Shown here in pieces: positions 7,747 to 15,307 of a stretch of DNA of 22,130 nt. The stretch comes from DATDOO01 sp035293245. GTDB taxonomy: Bacteria; Pseudomonadota; Gammaproteobacteria; Methylococcales; Methylococcaceae. Numbering within the stretch: the stretch's first letter is position 1; every line of letters starts with the position of its first letter. The position numbers were made by a program, and so were the translations under genes. The notes beneath the pieces were generated by a model that saw only the letters and a program-made list of their open reading frames with translations, ran no database searches and was not told the origin of the DNA. The stretch covers positions 1-22,130 of the forward strand of contig DATDOO010000264.1 of assembly GCA_035293245.1 (NCBI GenBank), in the 5' to 3' direction.

Positions 7747-10437
7747 TTAAAAACTTTTCACCAATTGCTCGAACGATGAAGGCCGGTATTTCTCAAAGCC
7801 TTCCTGATCCACATAAACCCAGCCGTATTTTACGTCCGATTGCACCCGGTTGATGTCCTCGCACCATTGTCTGAGTCGCGCCATTTTCAGCGGCACGTCC
7901 AAGTCTTCCCGCCCCTTGGTTTCAACGACGAAAATCTCCTTGTCCGACAACTTCACCAGAAAGTCCGGGTAATAGTTGGAAATGTCACCACTCGCATTCA
8001 CGTAGTCCAGCTTGAAATGCACCGCCAGGTAATTCTTGGCATAGGCAACCACGTCCTCGCAGTCGTCCAGGAAACGGGCGAACTGCAATTCGAAATGGCT
8101 GTCGCCGATAATCTTGTTGAAGACGCTCTTCTTCGGAATTAAATAGCCCTGCTCCTTGGCGACGAAAGGGCGGGTCTGCCGCAGCTTGATGGTGTCGCGG
8201 ATTTCCGCATCGCCCTTGTCCTGGACGGTTAGCGCATTGACAGCCTTCTTGAAAGTCTCGATCAGCGTCTTGCTGGCCGCCAGTTCAGAGAGGTTGCGCA
8301 ACGTGTTCGGGTCTTCCAGTTCGACCCGCCGGCCAAACAGGCGGTCCTGAACGAATGTCTTGATCTGGCCGTACAGCACATCGTAACCGCTGACCAGGCG
8401 CAAATCCTTCATGACCGTCTGCGCGAAATAGCCGATCACGCTGCGGTAGTCGGCGACGCCCGCCGTGTCCAGGATCGTGGTGTGCGTCACCTCGCCGGTG
8501 GTGATGTCCTTGAAGACGATTTCCCGCTGCTCCTCCGCGCTGAAGGCGCGATATTCCACCGGCTGGGCAGCCATGGCGCCCACGTCCAGATCGGCCAAAC
8601 TCTTGTATTCCCGGTAAACGCGCGGCGTCAGCAGCGGAATGGCGATGTCCAGCGCGTCCAGGTCCTTCTTGTCGCTGTCCCGGTCGATTTCCACCACCAG
8701 CGGCGCTTTCGGGCCGGTGCCCTCGCCCATGGGCTTGCGCTCCAATACCACGCCTTCGGCCTGGATGGACTCCACGAACTCCATGAAGGCATCGGTGCCG
8801 ATCACGCTGACGTATTCCTCCACGTCGCCGGGGTACATCTTGCGCAGGCCTCTACCTAAGGTTTGCTCGGGCAGGATGTTGCTCTTGGCCGAATAGGCGC
8901 GCAGCCCCACGATGGTGGTGACGTTGCGCACGTCCCAGCCTTCTTTCAGCATCAGCACGGAGACGATGGCCTTGTAAGGGCTGTCCAAGCCGTCTATCTC
9001 GTTGGATTGCTTGCGCAACAGTTCCAGTTCTTCCTTCTTCTTGCCGGTGGCCGCTTCGGAAATCTCGCCGTTGTCCTTGGTGTGGATGACCAGCACCGCG
9101 TCTTTCAGGTCGGGGTAATTCCCTTCCAGGTATTCGGCCACGTCGTCGCAATTCTTGGTGTCGTCGGTCATCACGAACAGGATGGCCTTCTTCCCCAGTT
9201 TCTCGTGCTCGGCATAAGCTTTGCGCCACTCCACCACGCCCAAATTGATGTAATCGGCGTATTTCTCCGTGCACTTGGCGCTTTGCCGCTCCTTGAGCTT
9301 GGCGCGGCTGGCGGCGTCGGGCAGCACCGGATGCTTGACCACGTTCTGCGAAATCGCCTCCACCAGCGGGTAATCGGCCACGGTCTGCACAAAAATCGCG
9401 CCGTTGTTGTGTTTGGGCGTGGCGGTCACGTCGATTTGCAGGGACAGCGCATCGCCCTTCTGTTTCAGCCGGTTATGGATGTCCTCGATGGACTTGAACC
9501 AGGCCAGGCGGCTGTCGTGGATGTGGTGCGCCTCGTCGTTCAGCACCGCCAACTCGTCGATGTCGCGCACGATCATGCCCAAATCCACCTTGGAATCGGT
9601 GGTCGCGCCCGTCGGCCGCTTGCCCAGGAAGTAGTCCATGGTGTCGTCGTCGTCCGGCGAAGGCGGAATATCTTCGCCGGAATACACCCGATGGATGTTG
9701 GTCAGGAAAATATTGCCCACGTGGCGCGTCACCCGCACCTCGTCCTGCACGTGCAAGGTCAGTTGGAAATCGTCCCGCCAGTTGCGCCCCTCGAAGCCGT
9801 TGTCGGGTATCACCGGGTCCTGGAAGAAAATCCTGAGGCCCTGGAAATCCTTGTAAATGCGGTCCAGTACGATGATGTTTGGGGCGATCACCAGAAAATT
9901 GCGCGCCAGCGTGGATTCCGGCTCGTACAGCTTGTGGAAATAGCTCCAGGCCAACACCAGACTCATCACCTTGGTCTTGCCCGCGCCCGTGGCCATTTTC
10001 ACCACGAAACGCCGCCAGCTTTCGTCGAACATGCCGGTGGAAACCGCGCCGGAATGGTCGAAGCGCATCAGGTCATATTTGTCCTTCACCCCTACCACGT
10101 CGTACAGATAGACGACGGTTTCCAGCGCTTCGCGCTGCGCAAAGTAGTACTGGAATTCGGGGCTATTCTCCCCTCTCCCTCCGGGAGAGGGGCCGGGGGT
10201 GAGGGTCAGCAGATGCGGTGTCCTGAACCACCATTGAAGCAGGCTGCGACTGGTTTCCGTGGCCTTCCCATAATCGCTGTCGCGCCACGCCTTCACCTGT
10301 TTGCGCAGTTCCGGCACCAGGGGCGGAAGCAGCTTTTCCATGCTCGATGCCCTTAGCGCCTCGTCCGCTGGGAACCAGCGGATGGCGGGGTCGAGGATGG
10401 CGTGGGGGTCGGAGGGGAAGTCCTGGTGCAGCGCCAT
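7747..10437 (-). CDS. res: Type III restriction enzyme Res subunit (helicase-nuclease)
   Basis: Res is the ATP-dependent translocase and nuclease of a type III R-M system and works in complex with Mod. The 896 residues contain an N-terminal family region (MALHQDFPSDPHAILDP). Walker A is MATGAGKT (about 148-155), the DEAH box is NDEAHHIHD (about 300-308), and motif III is VTATPKH. The late helicase motifs are VLMLKEGWDVRNV and QTLGRGLRKMY (about 525-535). A C-terminal PD-(D/E)XK nuclease follows, with Asp825, Glu839 and Lys841 in YYPDFLV and VVETKG. All key motifs look intact. The ATG at 10437 overlaps the upstream stop (TGATG); a GTG at 10440 is possible, and AAGGA is suitably spaced for both. 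Residues about 77-92 are encoded by a palindromic repeat lying in frame. It is separated from mod by three genes, unlike a classic adjacent mod-res pair. Confidence 0.92.
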   Translation of the reverse strand: MALHQDFPSDPHAILDPAIRWFPADEALRASSMEKLLPPLVPELRKQVKAWRDSDYGKATETSRSLLQWWFRTPHLLTLTPGPSPGGRGENSPEFQYYFAQREALETVVYLYDVVGVKDKYDLMRFDHSGAVSTGMFDESWRRFVVKMATGAGKTKVMSLVLAWSYFHKLYEPESTLARNFLVIAPNIIVLDRIYKDFQGLRIFFQDPVIPDNGFEGRNWRDDFQLTLHVQDEVRVTRHVGNIFLTNIHRVYSGEDIPPSPDDDDTMDYFLGKRPTGATTDSKVDLGMIVRDIDELAVLNDEAHHIHDSRLAWFKSIEDIHNRLKQKGDALSLQIDVTATPKHNNGAIFVQTVADYPLVEAISQNVVKHPVLPDAASRAKLKERQSAKCTEKYADYINLGVVEWRKAYAEHEKLGKKAILFVMTDDTKNCDDVAEYLEGNYPDLKDAVLVIHTKDNGEISEAATGKKKEELELLRKQSNEIDGLDSPYKAIVSVLMLKEGWDVRNVTTIVGLRAYSAKSNILPEQTLGRGLRKMYPGDVEEYVSVIGTDAFMEFVESIQAEGVVLERKPMGEGTGPKAPLVVEIDRDSDKKDLDALDIAIPLLTPRVYREYKSLADLDVGAMAAQPVEYRAFSAEEQREIVFKDITTGEVTHTTILDTAGVADYRSVIGYFAQTVMKDLRLVSGYDVLYGQIKTFVQDRLFGRRVELEDPNTLRNLSELAASKTLIETFKKAVNALTVQDKGDAEIRDTIKLRQTRPFVAKEQGYLIPKKSVFNKIIGDSHFELQFARFLDDCEDVVAYAKNYLAVHFKLDYVNASGDISNYYPDFLVKLSDKEIFVVETKGREDLDVPLKMARLRQWCEDINRVQSDVKYGWVYVDQEGFEKYRPSSFEQLVKSF
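10164..10208. repeat. Palindromic repeat element inside res, in frame
   Basis: A perfect 10-base-pair hairpin, CCCCTCTCCC / GGGAGAGGGG with loop TCC (10170-10192), is followed by GGTGAGGGTC. It shares its core with the intergenic repeats at 6434-6454, 15194-15299 and 22038-22058. Read on the minus strand it encodes LTLTPGPSPGGRGE within Res without breaking the frame. This places it before the helicase motifs, between WWFRTPH and EFQYYFAQREALE. Confidence 0.85.
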
Positions 10438-11108
10438 CACGGGGATCCTTCGACGGCAGCGGAATCATCATCACCCTGTTCGACAGGAAACCACGCCTGC
10501 AAAACCGTTTTCAGTTTGATAAACGATGGATCGACGCAACGGGCCAGGTTTACTTTTTGGGCAAGTTGTAAATATAGAGACGACGAACGGGGTCTTCTCG
10601 CTGTCCTTAAGGCACATTCGAGCGCTTCTTTAGGTCTTTGGGGTTTGCTCTGACCGTTCCGCAAATAGCCATTACCCTGTAGCCAATTCCGTAAAGAGGG
10701 ATTCCTATTGGTCCATCCCAGAACGCTGTCAACATGAGGTGAATCGCTCCAGACCCATGACTCAAGCTCCGGGGCGATTACGACAGCGGCTGCTCTATTC
10801 CCCCACCCCGAGTTTGCAAGCTGACTTTCGATTTCAGCCTCCATCGCAACCCTGTCTTTTGTATCAAGGCCGCTCCCCTCGTGGTCTAGCAGTACCAATG
10901 CATGGGCGCATCGGTTTACAAACGGCTTGAGAAACATATGTCCTCGAAGCCGACAGCCAGGATCATGCTCAGGATGCACATGGAATACTGCGGAAACCTC
11001 CCGCATTGGTACCGCCTGGTAACGGCCAAAAACGCCCTTTATTGCAAATTCCATGTTTTTGTCGGCCACCAGAACCACCAAATCTTGGACGAAGTTCGCC
11101 TTTTTCAT
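10437..11108 (-). CDS. Small TOPRIM-like / DUF4276-like protein of the defence cassette
   Basis: The product has 223 residues and no membrane or signal segment. The first part has the layout of a TOPRIM-like fold: strand VVLVADKN followed by Glu20, then LVLLDHEGSG (Asp75, Glu77) and VVIAPELESWVWSD (Glu114, Glu116). The last of these resembles the acid-rich motif of DUF4276-type proteins. The C-terminal half (130-223) has no motif I recognise. Such proteins commonly pair with an OLD/ABC-type ATPase as nuclease or effector; here the ATPase gene is directly upstream with an ATGA overlap at 11105-11108, and the stop overlaps the res start. The fold and the nuclease role are inferred from a pattern, not proven. 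The ATG at 11108 is chosen over a longer upstream frame because of the overlap. The gene is AT-richer than the flanking T2SS genes. Confidence 0.65.
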   Translation of the reverse strand: MKKANFVQDLVVLVADKNMEFAIKGVFGRYQAVPMREVSAVFHVHPEHDPGCRLRGHMFLKPFVNRCAHALVLLDHEGSGLDTKDRVAMEAEIESQLANSGWGNRAAAVVIAPELESWVWSDSPHVDSVLGWTNRNPSLRNWLQGNGYLRNGQSKPQRPKEALECALRTARRPRSSSLYLQLAQKVNLARCVDPSFIKLKTVLQAWFPVEQGDDDSAAVEGSP

Positions 11109-12370
11109 CCAAGCACCCCTCCGGCAAACAGCACACCAAGGTTGGTATCCCCCTGCCAATCCTTAAGAGCGGGATGCCTGTTCCCCAGCACAATATCCGT
11201 AGCGCCTTCCGAAGTTTTGGCAAAACAAAGTACGTTTTCCACCCTGACCATGCTGAGAATGACTGGCGAGTGGGTAGCCAAAAGAATTTGGGCATCGTAA
11301 ACCGATGAAAGCGACTGGAACATGGTTTCCACGGCGCGTGGATGTATGCCGTTTTCCGGCTCTTCGATCAAATAAACGCCGGTAAAGTCCGGCAGGTACG
11401 CCGGAAGCGTCAACGCCAACAGCCGCAACGTACCGTCCGAAGCCATCCAGGATGGAATTTCCAGTCCTCCGCGATAACAGGCAACCAAATAGCGATGTTT
11501 ATCGTCGGCGCGCTCTATCGTTCGTATATTTTCCAAATCAGGTAGCGCCGTTTGCAAGTGCTCTATCCAACCACGAAAATTATCTGGATGTTTCTTTTCC
11601 AATGAGTCAATCACCCAAGGAAGATTGGAACCGTCTGGCTTGAAGCCGCGTATTTGTCCAGGAGGACTGGCTTTGCGTATCAGCAAGCTGTTCAGCACAA
11701 ACTGCTGAACACCATCACTCAGCAGTCTTTTTAGCCAGGTGGCGACGGGAAATTTTGATTCGTCCTCCGGCAGATTGCCAAGAGCCGATTTGCGCGGCCC
11801 AAGCTTAAAAGCAGGCGCCCATCCTTTTCCTTTCTCCTGATAAACTTCGGAATAAAAATTATCATTTCCGCCGGCAACCTTGTTGATTACCGTTTGTGTG
11901 CCCTTGCCTCCCTTCGCTGTAATTATGGTCTTCGGTGGCGTATGGGATACAGGGAATAGAGCAGTTTGCGGTGGCATTTCCGTTTCAGGCAGCGCTTTCT
12001 TCAGCAAGACTTTTTCCGTCTGAATCATAACCTCTTCTGTTTTGGCATCAATGCCAAAATATACTTCATAACGGACGGTATCAAAATCTTTGTCCCGTAG
12101 AAGCTTCCGACGATCTTCGGGAATGGCCGCCTCTATGGCTAACTCAAACTCGGAGCCGGTCCTTTTCCACAACAAATCCTGAAAGTTCTGAGTTCTTTCT
12201 CCAACCGCCGCATCCAGTCCGTTGGATACCAAGCCTCCAAGAAATGCCACAACATCCAGAAACGTCGTTTTTCCACTGGCGTTGGGGCCAACCAGGACAT
12301 GAAACGGCCCAAGGGGCTGGTGAATATAGCGAAGGCAGCGAAAGTTTTTTGCCTCAATGAGGGTAATCAT
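11105..12370 (-). CDS. AAA/ABC-type ATPase of the OLD/RecF-like kind
   Basis: This is a 421-residue ATPase with a complete ABC-type site. An N-terminal strand (MITLIEAKNFRCL) leads to Walker A GPNASGKT (28-35). After a long middle region, the signature-like SDGTLRLLAL (311-320) is followed by Walker B VYLIEEPENGIHP (332-344) and the switch motif LLATHSP (363-369). This is the AAA_15/AAA_21 architecture found in OLD nucleases, Gabija GajA and PARIS AriA. It lacks the C-terminal TOPRIM domain of OLD and GajA, which would fit the separate small protein encoded next. It is likely a sensor or motor of the accessory trio, and its trigger is unknown. The start at 12370 has GGGTGGAAAG upstream; the gap to the preceding gene is 42 bases. 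Sampled lines are about 40-47% GC, well below the T2SS genes. Confidence 0.85.
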   Translation of the reverse strand: MITLIEAKNFRCLRYIHQPLGPFHVLVGPNASGKTTFLDVVAFLGGLVSNGLDAAVGERTQNFQDLLWKRTGSEFELAIEAAIPEDRRKLLRDKDFDTVRYEVYFGIDAKTEEVMIQTEKVLLKKALPETEMPPQTALFPVSHTPPKTIITAKGGKGTQTVINKVAGGNDNFYSEVYQEKGKGWAPAFKLGPRKSALGNLPEDESKFPVATWLKRLLSDGVQQFVLNSLLIRKASPPGQIRGFKPDGSNLPWVIDSLEKKHPDNFRGWIEHLQTALPDLENIRTIERADDKHRYLVACYRGGLEIPSWMASDGTLRLLALTLPAYLPDFTGVYLIEEPENGIHPRAVETMFQSLSSVYDAQILLATHSPVILSMVRVENVLCFAKTSEGATDIVLGNRHPALKDWQGDTNLGVLFAGGVLG

Positions 12371-12412
12371 TACTTTCCACCCTTCCCAATAATAATACTT
12401 TGTAAATCATTG

Positions 12413-12751
12413 CTATCGCCCCACCGCCCAATGCGGTTTGCGCGGTTCCTTAAAGTACAGCTTGGCCGTTTCTATCACTCGCTTCAATAGCACCAAATAA
12501 TCGGCCTGCATATCTTGTACTTTGAGCAAGGATCGTATTTGTTCTTCACTAAACACACTATATAACTGACCAATCGCCGTATCCAAAAACACTGTGGTTA
12601 AGGTGGTGACATTACGGAAGGAAAGCGCAACGCTTCGTTTCGCCTGCATAGCGAGGGCCAGACGATCATAGACCTTCTGCCCATCGTCGGAAGCAACACA
12701 CAGCGGACTGCTGGTTACTTCAAATATGGAAATAGCCAAATCTTTGCTCAC
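12413..12751 (-). CDS. STAS-like DUF4325 protein
   Basis: This is a small 112-residue protein. The central pattern VALSFRNVTTLTTVFLDTAIGQLY (a hydrophobic strand, a Thr/Ser-rich turn and a Phe-Leu-Asp helix) matches the STAS-like DUF4325 family. Its members are small regulatory or protein-contact domains often seen next to ATPases and in defence regions. No catalytic motif is visible. The GTG start at 12751 overlaps the mod stop in a GTGA, so it is co-translated with mod. A longer frame reaching into mod is a shadow. It could adjust Mod activity or couple Mod to the ATPase encoded next; that is inference only. Base composition is mixed but includes stretches near 38% GC. Confidence 0.7.
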   Translation of the reverse strand: MSKDLAISIFEVTSSPLCVASDDGQKVYDRLALAMQAKRSVALSFRNVTTLTTVFLDTAIGQLYSVFSEEQIRSLLKVQDMQADYLVLLKRVIETAKLYFKEPRKPHWAVGR

Positions 12752-15156
12752 ACCCGCACCTCGATAATCGTCATGGTGTCGTTGCCGAAAATATCCACCA
12801 CCTTCACCGCGATCTTGCGCCGGCCCGGCGTGCATTCGTGGAAGGCGCTGACGAGTTCCAGGGAGCGGTCTTTCTTGGTGCGGAAGGACTGCCATTCGTT
12901 TTCGAACACGTAGTCGCCGGTCCAGACTTCTTCAAATCCCCCCTCCCCCCCTTTTTCAAAGGGGGGATAGGTATCGCCGCCTTCGTTTCCACCTTCGGAC
13001 GTAGGGAGATAGGCATCGCCATTTTGTCTTCCCCCTTCGGACGTGGCGGGGTGAACGTTGCTCTGGCTCCCCCCTTTGGAAAAGGGGGGATGGGGGGGAT
13101 TTATCGGTACCCGGATGATCTCGCGCTTGTTCTCGAAATCGAAGTCCACCGACCAGTAGTCGATCCAGTCGGTCCAATGGGTGGTCAGCGTTTCGCGGCG
13201 CAGGATGCCGTCCTTGTCGCGGCTCACTTTCACGATCCGGCCTTTTTCCACCACAATTTTGCTTTGCTTGTCCTTGAGGCTGGCCTCGGCGGCGGCGATG
13301 GAGTCCTGGGAGTAGAACACCGAGAAATCGGTCAGCTCCACCGCCACGGCGTTGCCCTTGATGTGCGGCCTCACTTCGATGAAGGACACGTCGTGGAACA
13401 CCACCTGGTTCTTCTCGACGGCGCGCTTGTCGAACACGTCGGCGGGGATGTATTTCGGCGATATGTCGATGCCCTTGGCGCGGGCATCGTCCAGCACGTT
13501 GGGGAACAGGCCCATTTCGAATTCGAAGCCGAGGATGTCCACGCGGGTGACATGCTGCTTGCGGCATTCCAGGATGATTTCTTCCACGAACAACCGCGTC
13601 ACCGGCAGGTTGACCGGTCCCACCGCCACCAGCCGGCCGGCCTTTTTGCCGTGGAACGTGGCGTAGCCGGTGGTTTTCTCGGCGCGGTAGGCGTGCAGGA
13701 TCAAATCCAGGAAAGCGGCTTCCTTTTCCGCCAGTTGCTTGCGCTTCTCCTCCTCGCGCAGGTCCGGATTGACGCCGATGTAGTGCTGGCGTTCGTACTT
13801 GCCCAAATTCAGGATTTCGAATGCGCGGTAAGGCTTGTTCTCGGCCTTCAACTGGCGCTGCACGCCGATCAATCGCTTGCGGGTGGTATGGACGGCGAAC
13901 TTGCCCAGATCGGTGGCGATCCAGCGGCGGCCCAGCTTTTCCGCCACCGCCGCCGTGGTGCCGGAGCCGCAGAAGAAATCGGCTACCAGGTCGCCTTTGT
14001 TGGACGAGGCTTTGACGATGCGTTCGAGCAGGGCTTCGGGTTTTTGGGTGGCGTAGCCTGCCGACTCTTTTGCCTGTGAGTTGATTGGGTTTAAATCGAC
14101 CCAAATATCTTGTGACGGAACGCCAGGCATCTCGTCCAAATAGCGCTTTTGTCGCGGGACCGCGCCTGGGCTTGGCTGAATGATCCGGCCTTTAGCCTGC
14201 AATTTTTCCATTGTTTCCCGCTTATATCTCCAGAACTTTGTTACTCCCATAAACTCGTAGAAAGGATTCCCTTTTCCAGCGCCGCCTGGAGCTGTCAAGT
14301 CCCCCAACTCATAACGACGTCCGGTATCGGGTTCGACTTGCTTATAGTGGGTTTTGATATACCCTTCGTCGTAATCCGTATATTGGACGTTCCAGAGATA
14401 CTTTGCGCCTTTTGTGTAAAGGAAGATCACATCATGCAATCGTCCGTAATGCTTGGCTCCTTGCGTGGTGTCGCTATGCGCGGTTTGGCGTTTCCATATA
14501 ATTTGATTCAAGCATTGATCTCGACCGAATACCTCATCCATAACGGCCCTAACGTGATGAGCGACTTGCCAACCCATATGGACATATACGCATCCATCCT
14601 CCGCCAATAAGTCCCGCATCAGCACCAGCCGCTCGTAGATCATGGCGATGAAAGAATCCGCGCCCTTGCCCCAGGTGTCGCGGTAGGCGATTTCCTCCAG
14701 CACGTTGGGGCGCTTGGTGAAGGTGTCGCCGCCGATTTCGATGTCCATGGAAAAATCCGCGCCCACGTCGAAGGGCGGGTCGATGTAGATGAGCTTGAGG
14801 CCGCCCTGGGCTTCGATTTCCTCGCGCAACGGGCCGTTCTTGAGGCTGGAGAGGATCAGCCTGTTGTCGCCCCAGATGAGCTTGTTGGTCCAGCCCTTGA
14901 GCTGGCGGCCGCGTGCGTCGGTGTCGAACAGATCGAATTGCAGCCGGGCGGTTTTCTCGGCGCGCGGCTCGTCCACCTGTTCGATCGTCTGGAACGGCAG
15001 CACGACGTTGCAGACCTCGCTGCTCTTGCCGTTCCACACCAGTTCCACTTCGCGCTTGTCGCCGAACAGCAGGAAGCGGTATTTGTCCGGCAATGGCTTG
15101 TCCGCTTCCAGGTAGCGGAGGATTTCCTGTTTTTCCTGTTCCGTCAGCCGGGCCAT
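12748..15156 (-). CDS. mod: Type III R-M DNA adenine-N6 methyltransferase Mod
   Basis: Mod recognises the target site and methylates adenine; with Res it forms the restriction complex. The 802-residue protein has the beta-class motif order: motif IV IYIDPPFD (about 124-130), then the target-recognition region (about 200-365), then motif X YATQKPEALLERIV (368-381) and the SAM-binding motif I DFFCGSGTT (393-401). The catalytic tetrapeptide is DPPF instead of the more common DPPY. The C-terminal part (about 440-802) ends in the conserved stretch WTGDYVFENEWQSFRTKKDRSLEL. Residues 686-741 are translated repeat DNA. The ATG at 15156 has a strong AAGGAG site at 8 bases. It is the first gene of the five-gene cassette and lies 207 bases after the gspE stop. 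The middle, encoding the recognition region, is AT-richer than the rest. Confidence 0.93.
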   Translation of the reverse strand: MARLTEQEKQEILRYLEADKPLPDKYRFLLFGDKREVELVWNGKSSEVCNVVLPFQTIEQVDEPRAEKTARLQFDLFDTDARGRQLKGWTNKLIWGDNRLILSSLKNGPLREEIEAQGGLKLIYIDPPFDVGADFSMDIEIGGDTFTKRPNVLEEIAYRDTWGKGADSFIAMIYERLVLMRDLLAEDGCVYVHMGWQVAHHVRAVMDEVFGRDQCLNQIIWKRQTAHSDTTQGAKHYGRLHDVIFLYTKGAKYLWNVQYTDYDEGYIKTHYKQVEPDTGRRYELGDLTAPGGAGKGNPFYEFMGVTKFWRYKRETMEKLQAKGRIIQPSPGAVPRQKRYLDEMPGVPSQDIWVDLNPINSQAKESAGYATQKPEALLERIVKASSNKGDLVADFFCGSGTTAAVAEKLGRRWIATDLGKFAVHTTRKRLIGVQRQLKAENKPYRAFEILNLGKYERQHYIGVNPDLREEEKRKQLAEKEAAFLDLILHAYRAEKTTGYATFHGKKAGRLVAVGPVNLPVTRLFVEEIILECRKQHVTRVDILGFEFEMGLFPNVLDDARAKGIDISPKYIPADVFDKRAVEKNQVVFHDVSFIEVRPHIKGNAVAVELTDFSVFYSQDSIAAAEASLKDKQSKIVVEKGRIVKVSRDKDGILRRETLTTHWTDWIDYWSVDFDFENKREIIRVPINPPHPPFSKGGSQSNVHPATSEGGRQNGDAYLPTSEGGNEGGDTYPPFEKGGEGGFEEVWTGDYVFENEWQSFRTKKDRSLELVSAFHECTPGRRKIAVKVVDIFGNDTMTIIEVRV
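12934..13101. repeat. Repeat element with terminal inverted repeats inside mod
   Basis: About 165 bases are bounded by inverted arms of about 25 bases (AAATCCCCCC... near 12935 and ...GGGGGGGATTT near 13101), rich in C6/C7, G6/G7 and T5/A-runs. Inside lie two near-identical units of about 42 bases, each with GATAGG(T/C)ATCGCC and CCTTCGGACGT. On the coding strand it gives a repeating motif of 14-16 residues: GGRQNGDAYLPTSEGG, GGNEGGDTYPPFEKGG and a diverged third copy before them (SNVHPATSEGG). The reading frame stays open throughout. Confidence 0.85.
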
Positions 15157-15168
15157 GGCCGCTTCTCC

Positions 15169-15299
15169 TTAACGTAAAAGTCGCAACAACCTTCCTCACC
15201 CTCTCCCTCCGGGACAAATCCGCCGGGAGAGGATTTGCACGCATCGCGCCCGGAGGGTGCCGGGCTGGGAAAGCCCGGCATGATTGGGCTGGGGTGAGG
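15169..15299. repeat. Repeat element between gspE and mod
   Basis: This stretch carries TTAACGTAAAAGTCGCAACA (15169-15188), a near copy of the motif upstream of gspG, then nested palindromes. The outer arms are CCTCACCC (from 15194) with GGGGTGAGG (to 15299). The inner arms are CTCTCCC...CCGGG with CCGGGAGAG (15201-15231). A separate 9-base-pair hairpin, TGCCGGGCT / AGCCCGGCA, lies at 15258-15280. No T-run follows any hairpin on either strand, so I do not call a terminator. The element ends just before the mod ribosome site. Confidence 0.8.
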
Positions 15300-15307
15300 G
15301 AAACGAG

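Noticed and set aside
8863..10356. A 497-codon plus-strand open frame opposite res
   Set aside because: It is an antisense shadow; helicase and nuclease motifs establish the minus-strand gene.
10437..12370. The ATPase and TOPRIM-like pair as PARIS, Gabija, or part of the MADS methylation-associated system
   Set aside because: PARIS has a DUF4435 effector without mod/res around it. Gabija fuses TOPRIM to its ATPase and adds a UvrD-like helicase. MADS has about eight genes, including kinase-like ones not seen here. A distant relationship to any of these cannot be excluded without searches.
12934..13101. Short tandem units resembling a CRISPR array
   Set aside because: Units are adjacent without unique spacers, stay in frame inside mod, and no cas gene is present.
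7747..15156. A transposon or integrative element carrying the cassette
   Set aside because: No transposase, integrase or recombinase gene is present, and the T2SS ends contain no tRNA attachment site. Only the 7-base direct repeat hints at an insertion event.
15258..15280. A 9-base-pair hairpin as a terminator between gspE and mod
   Set aside because: No T-run follows it on either strand, and it belongs to a repeat element.
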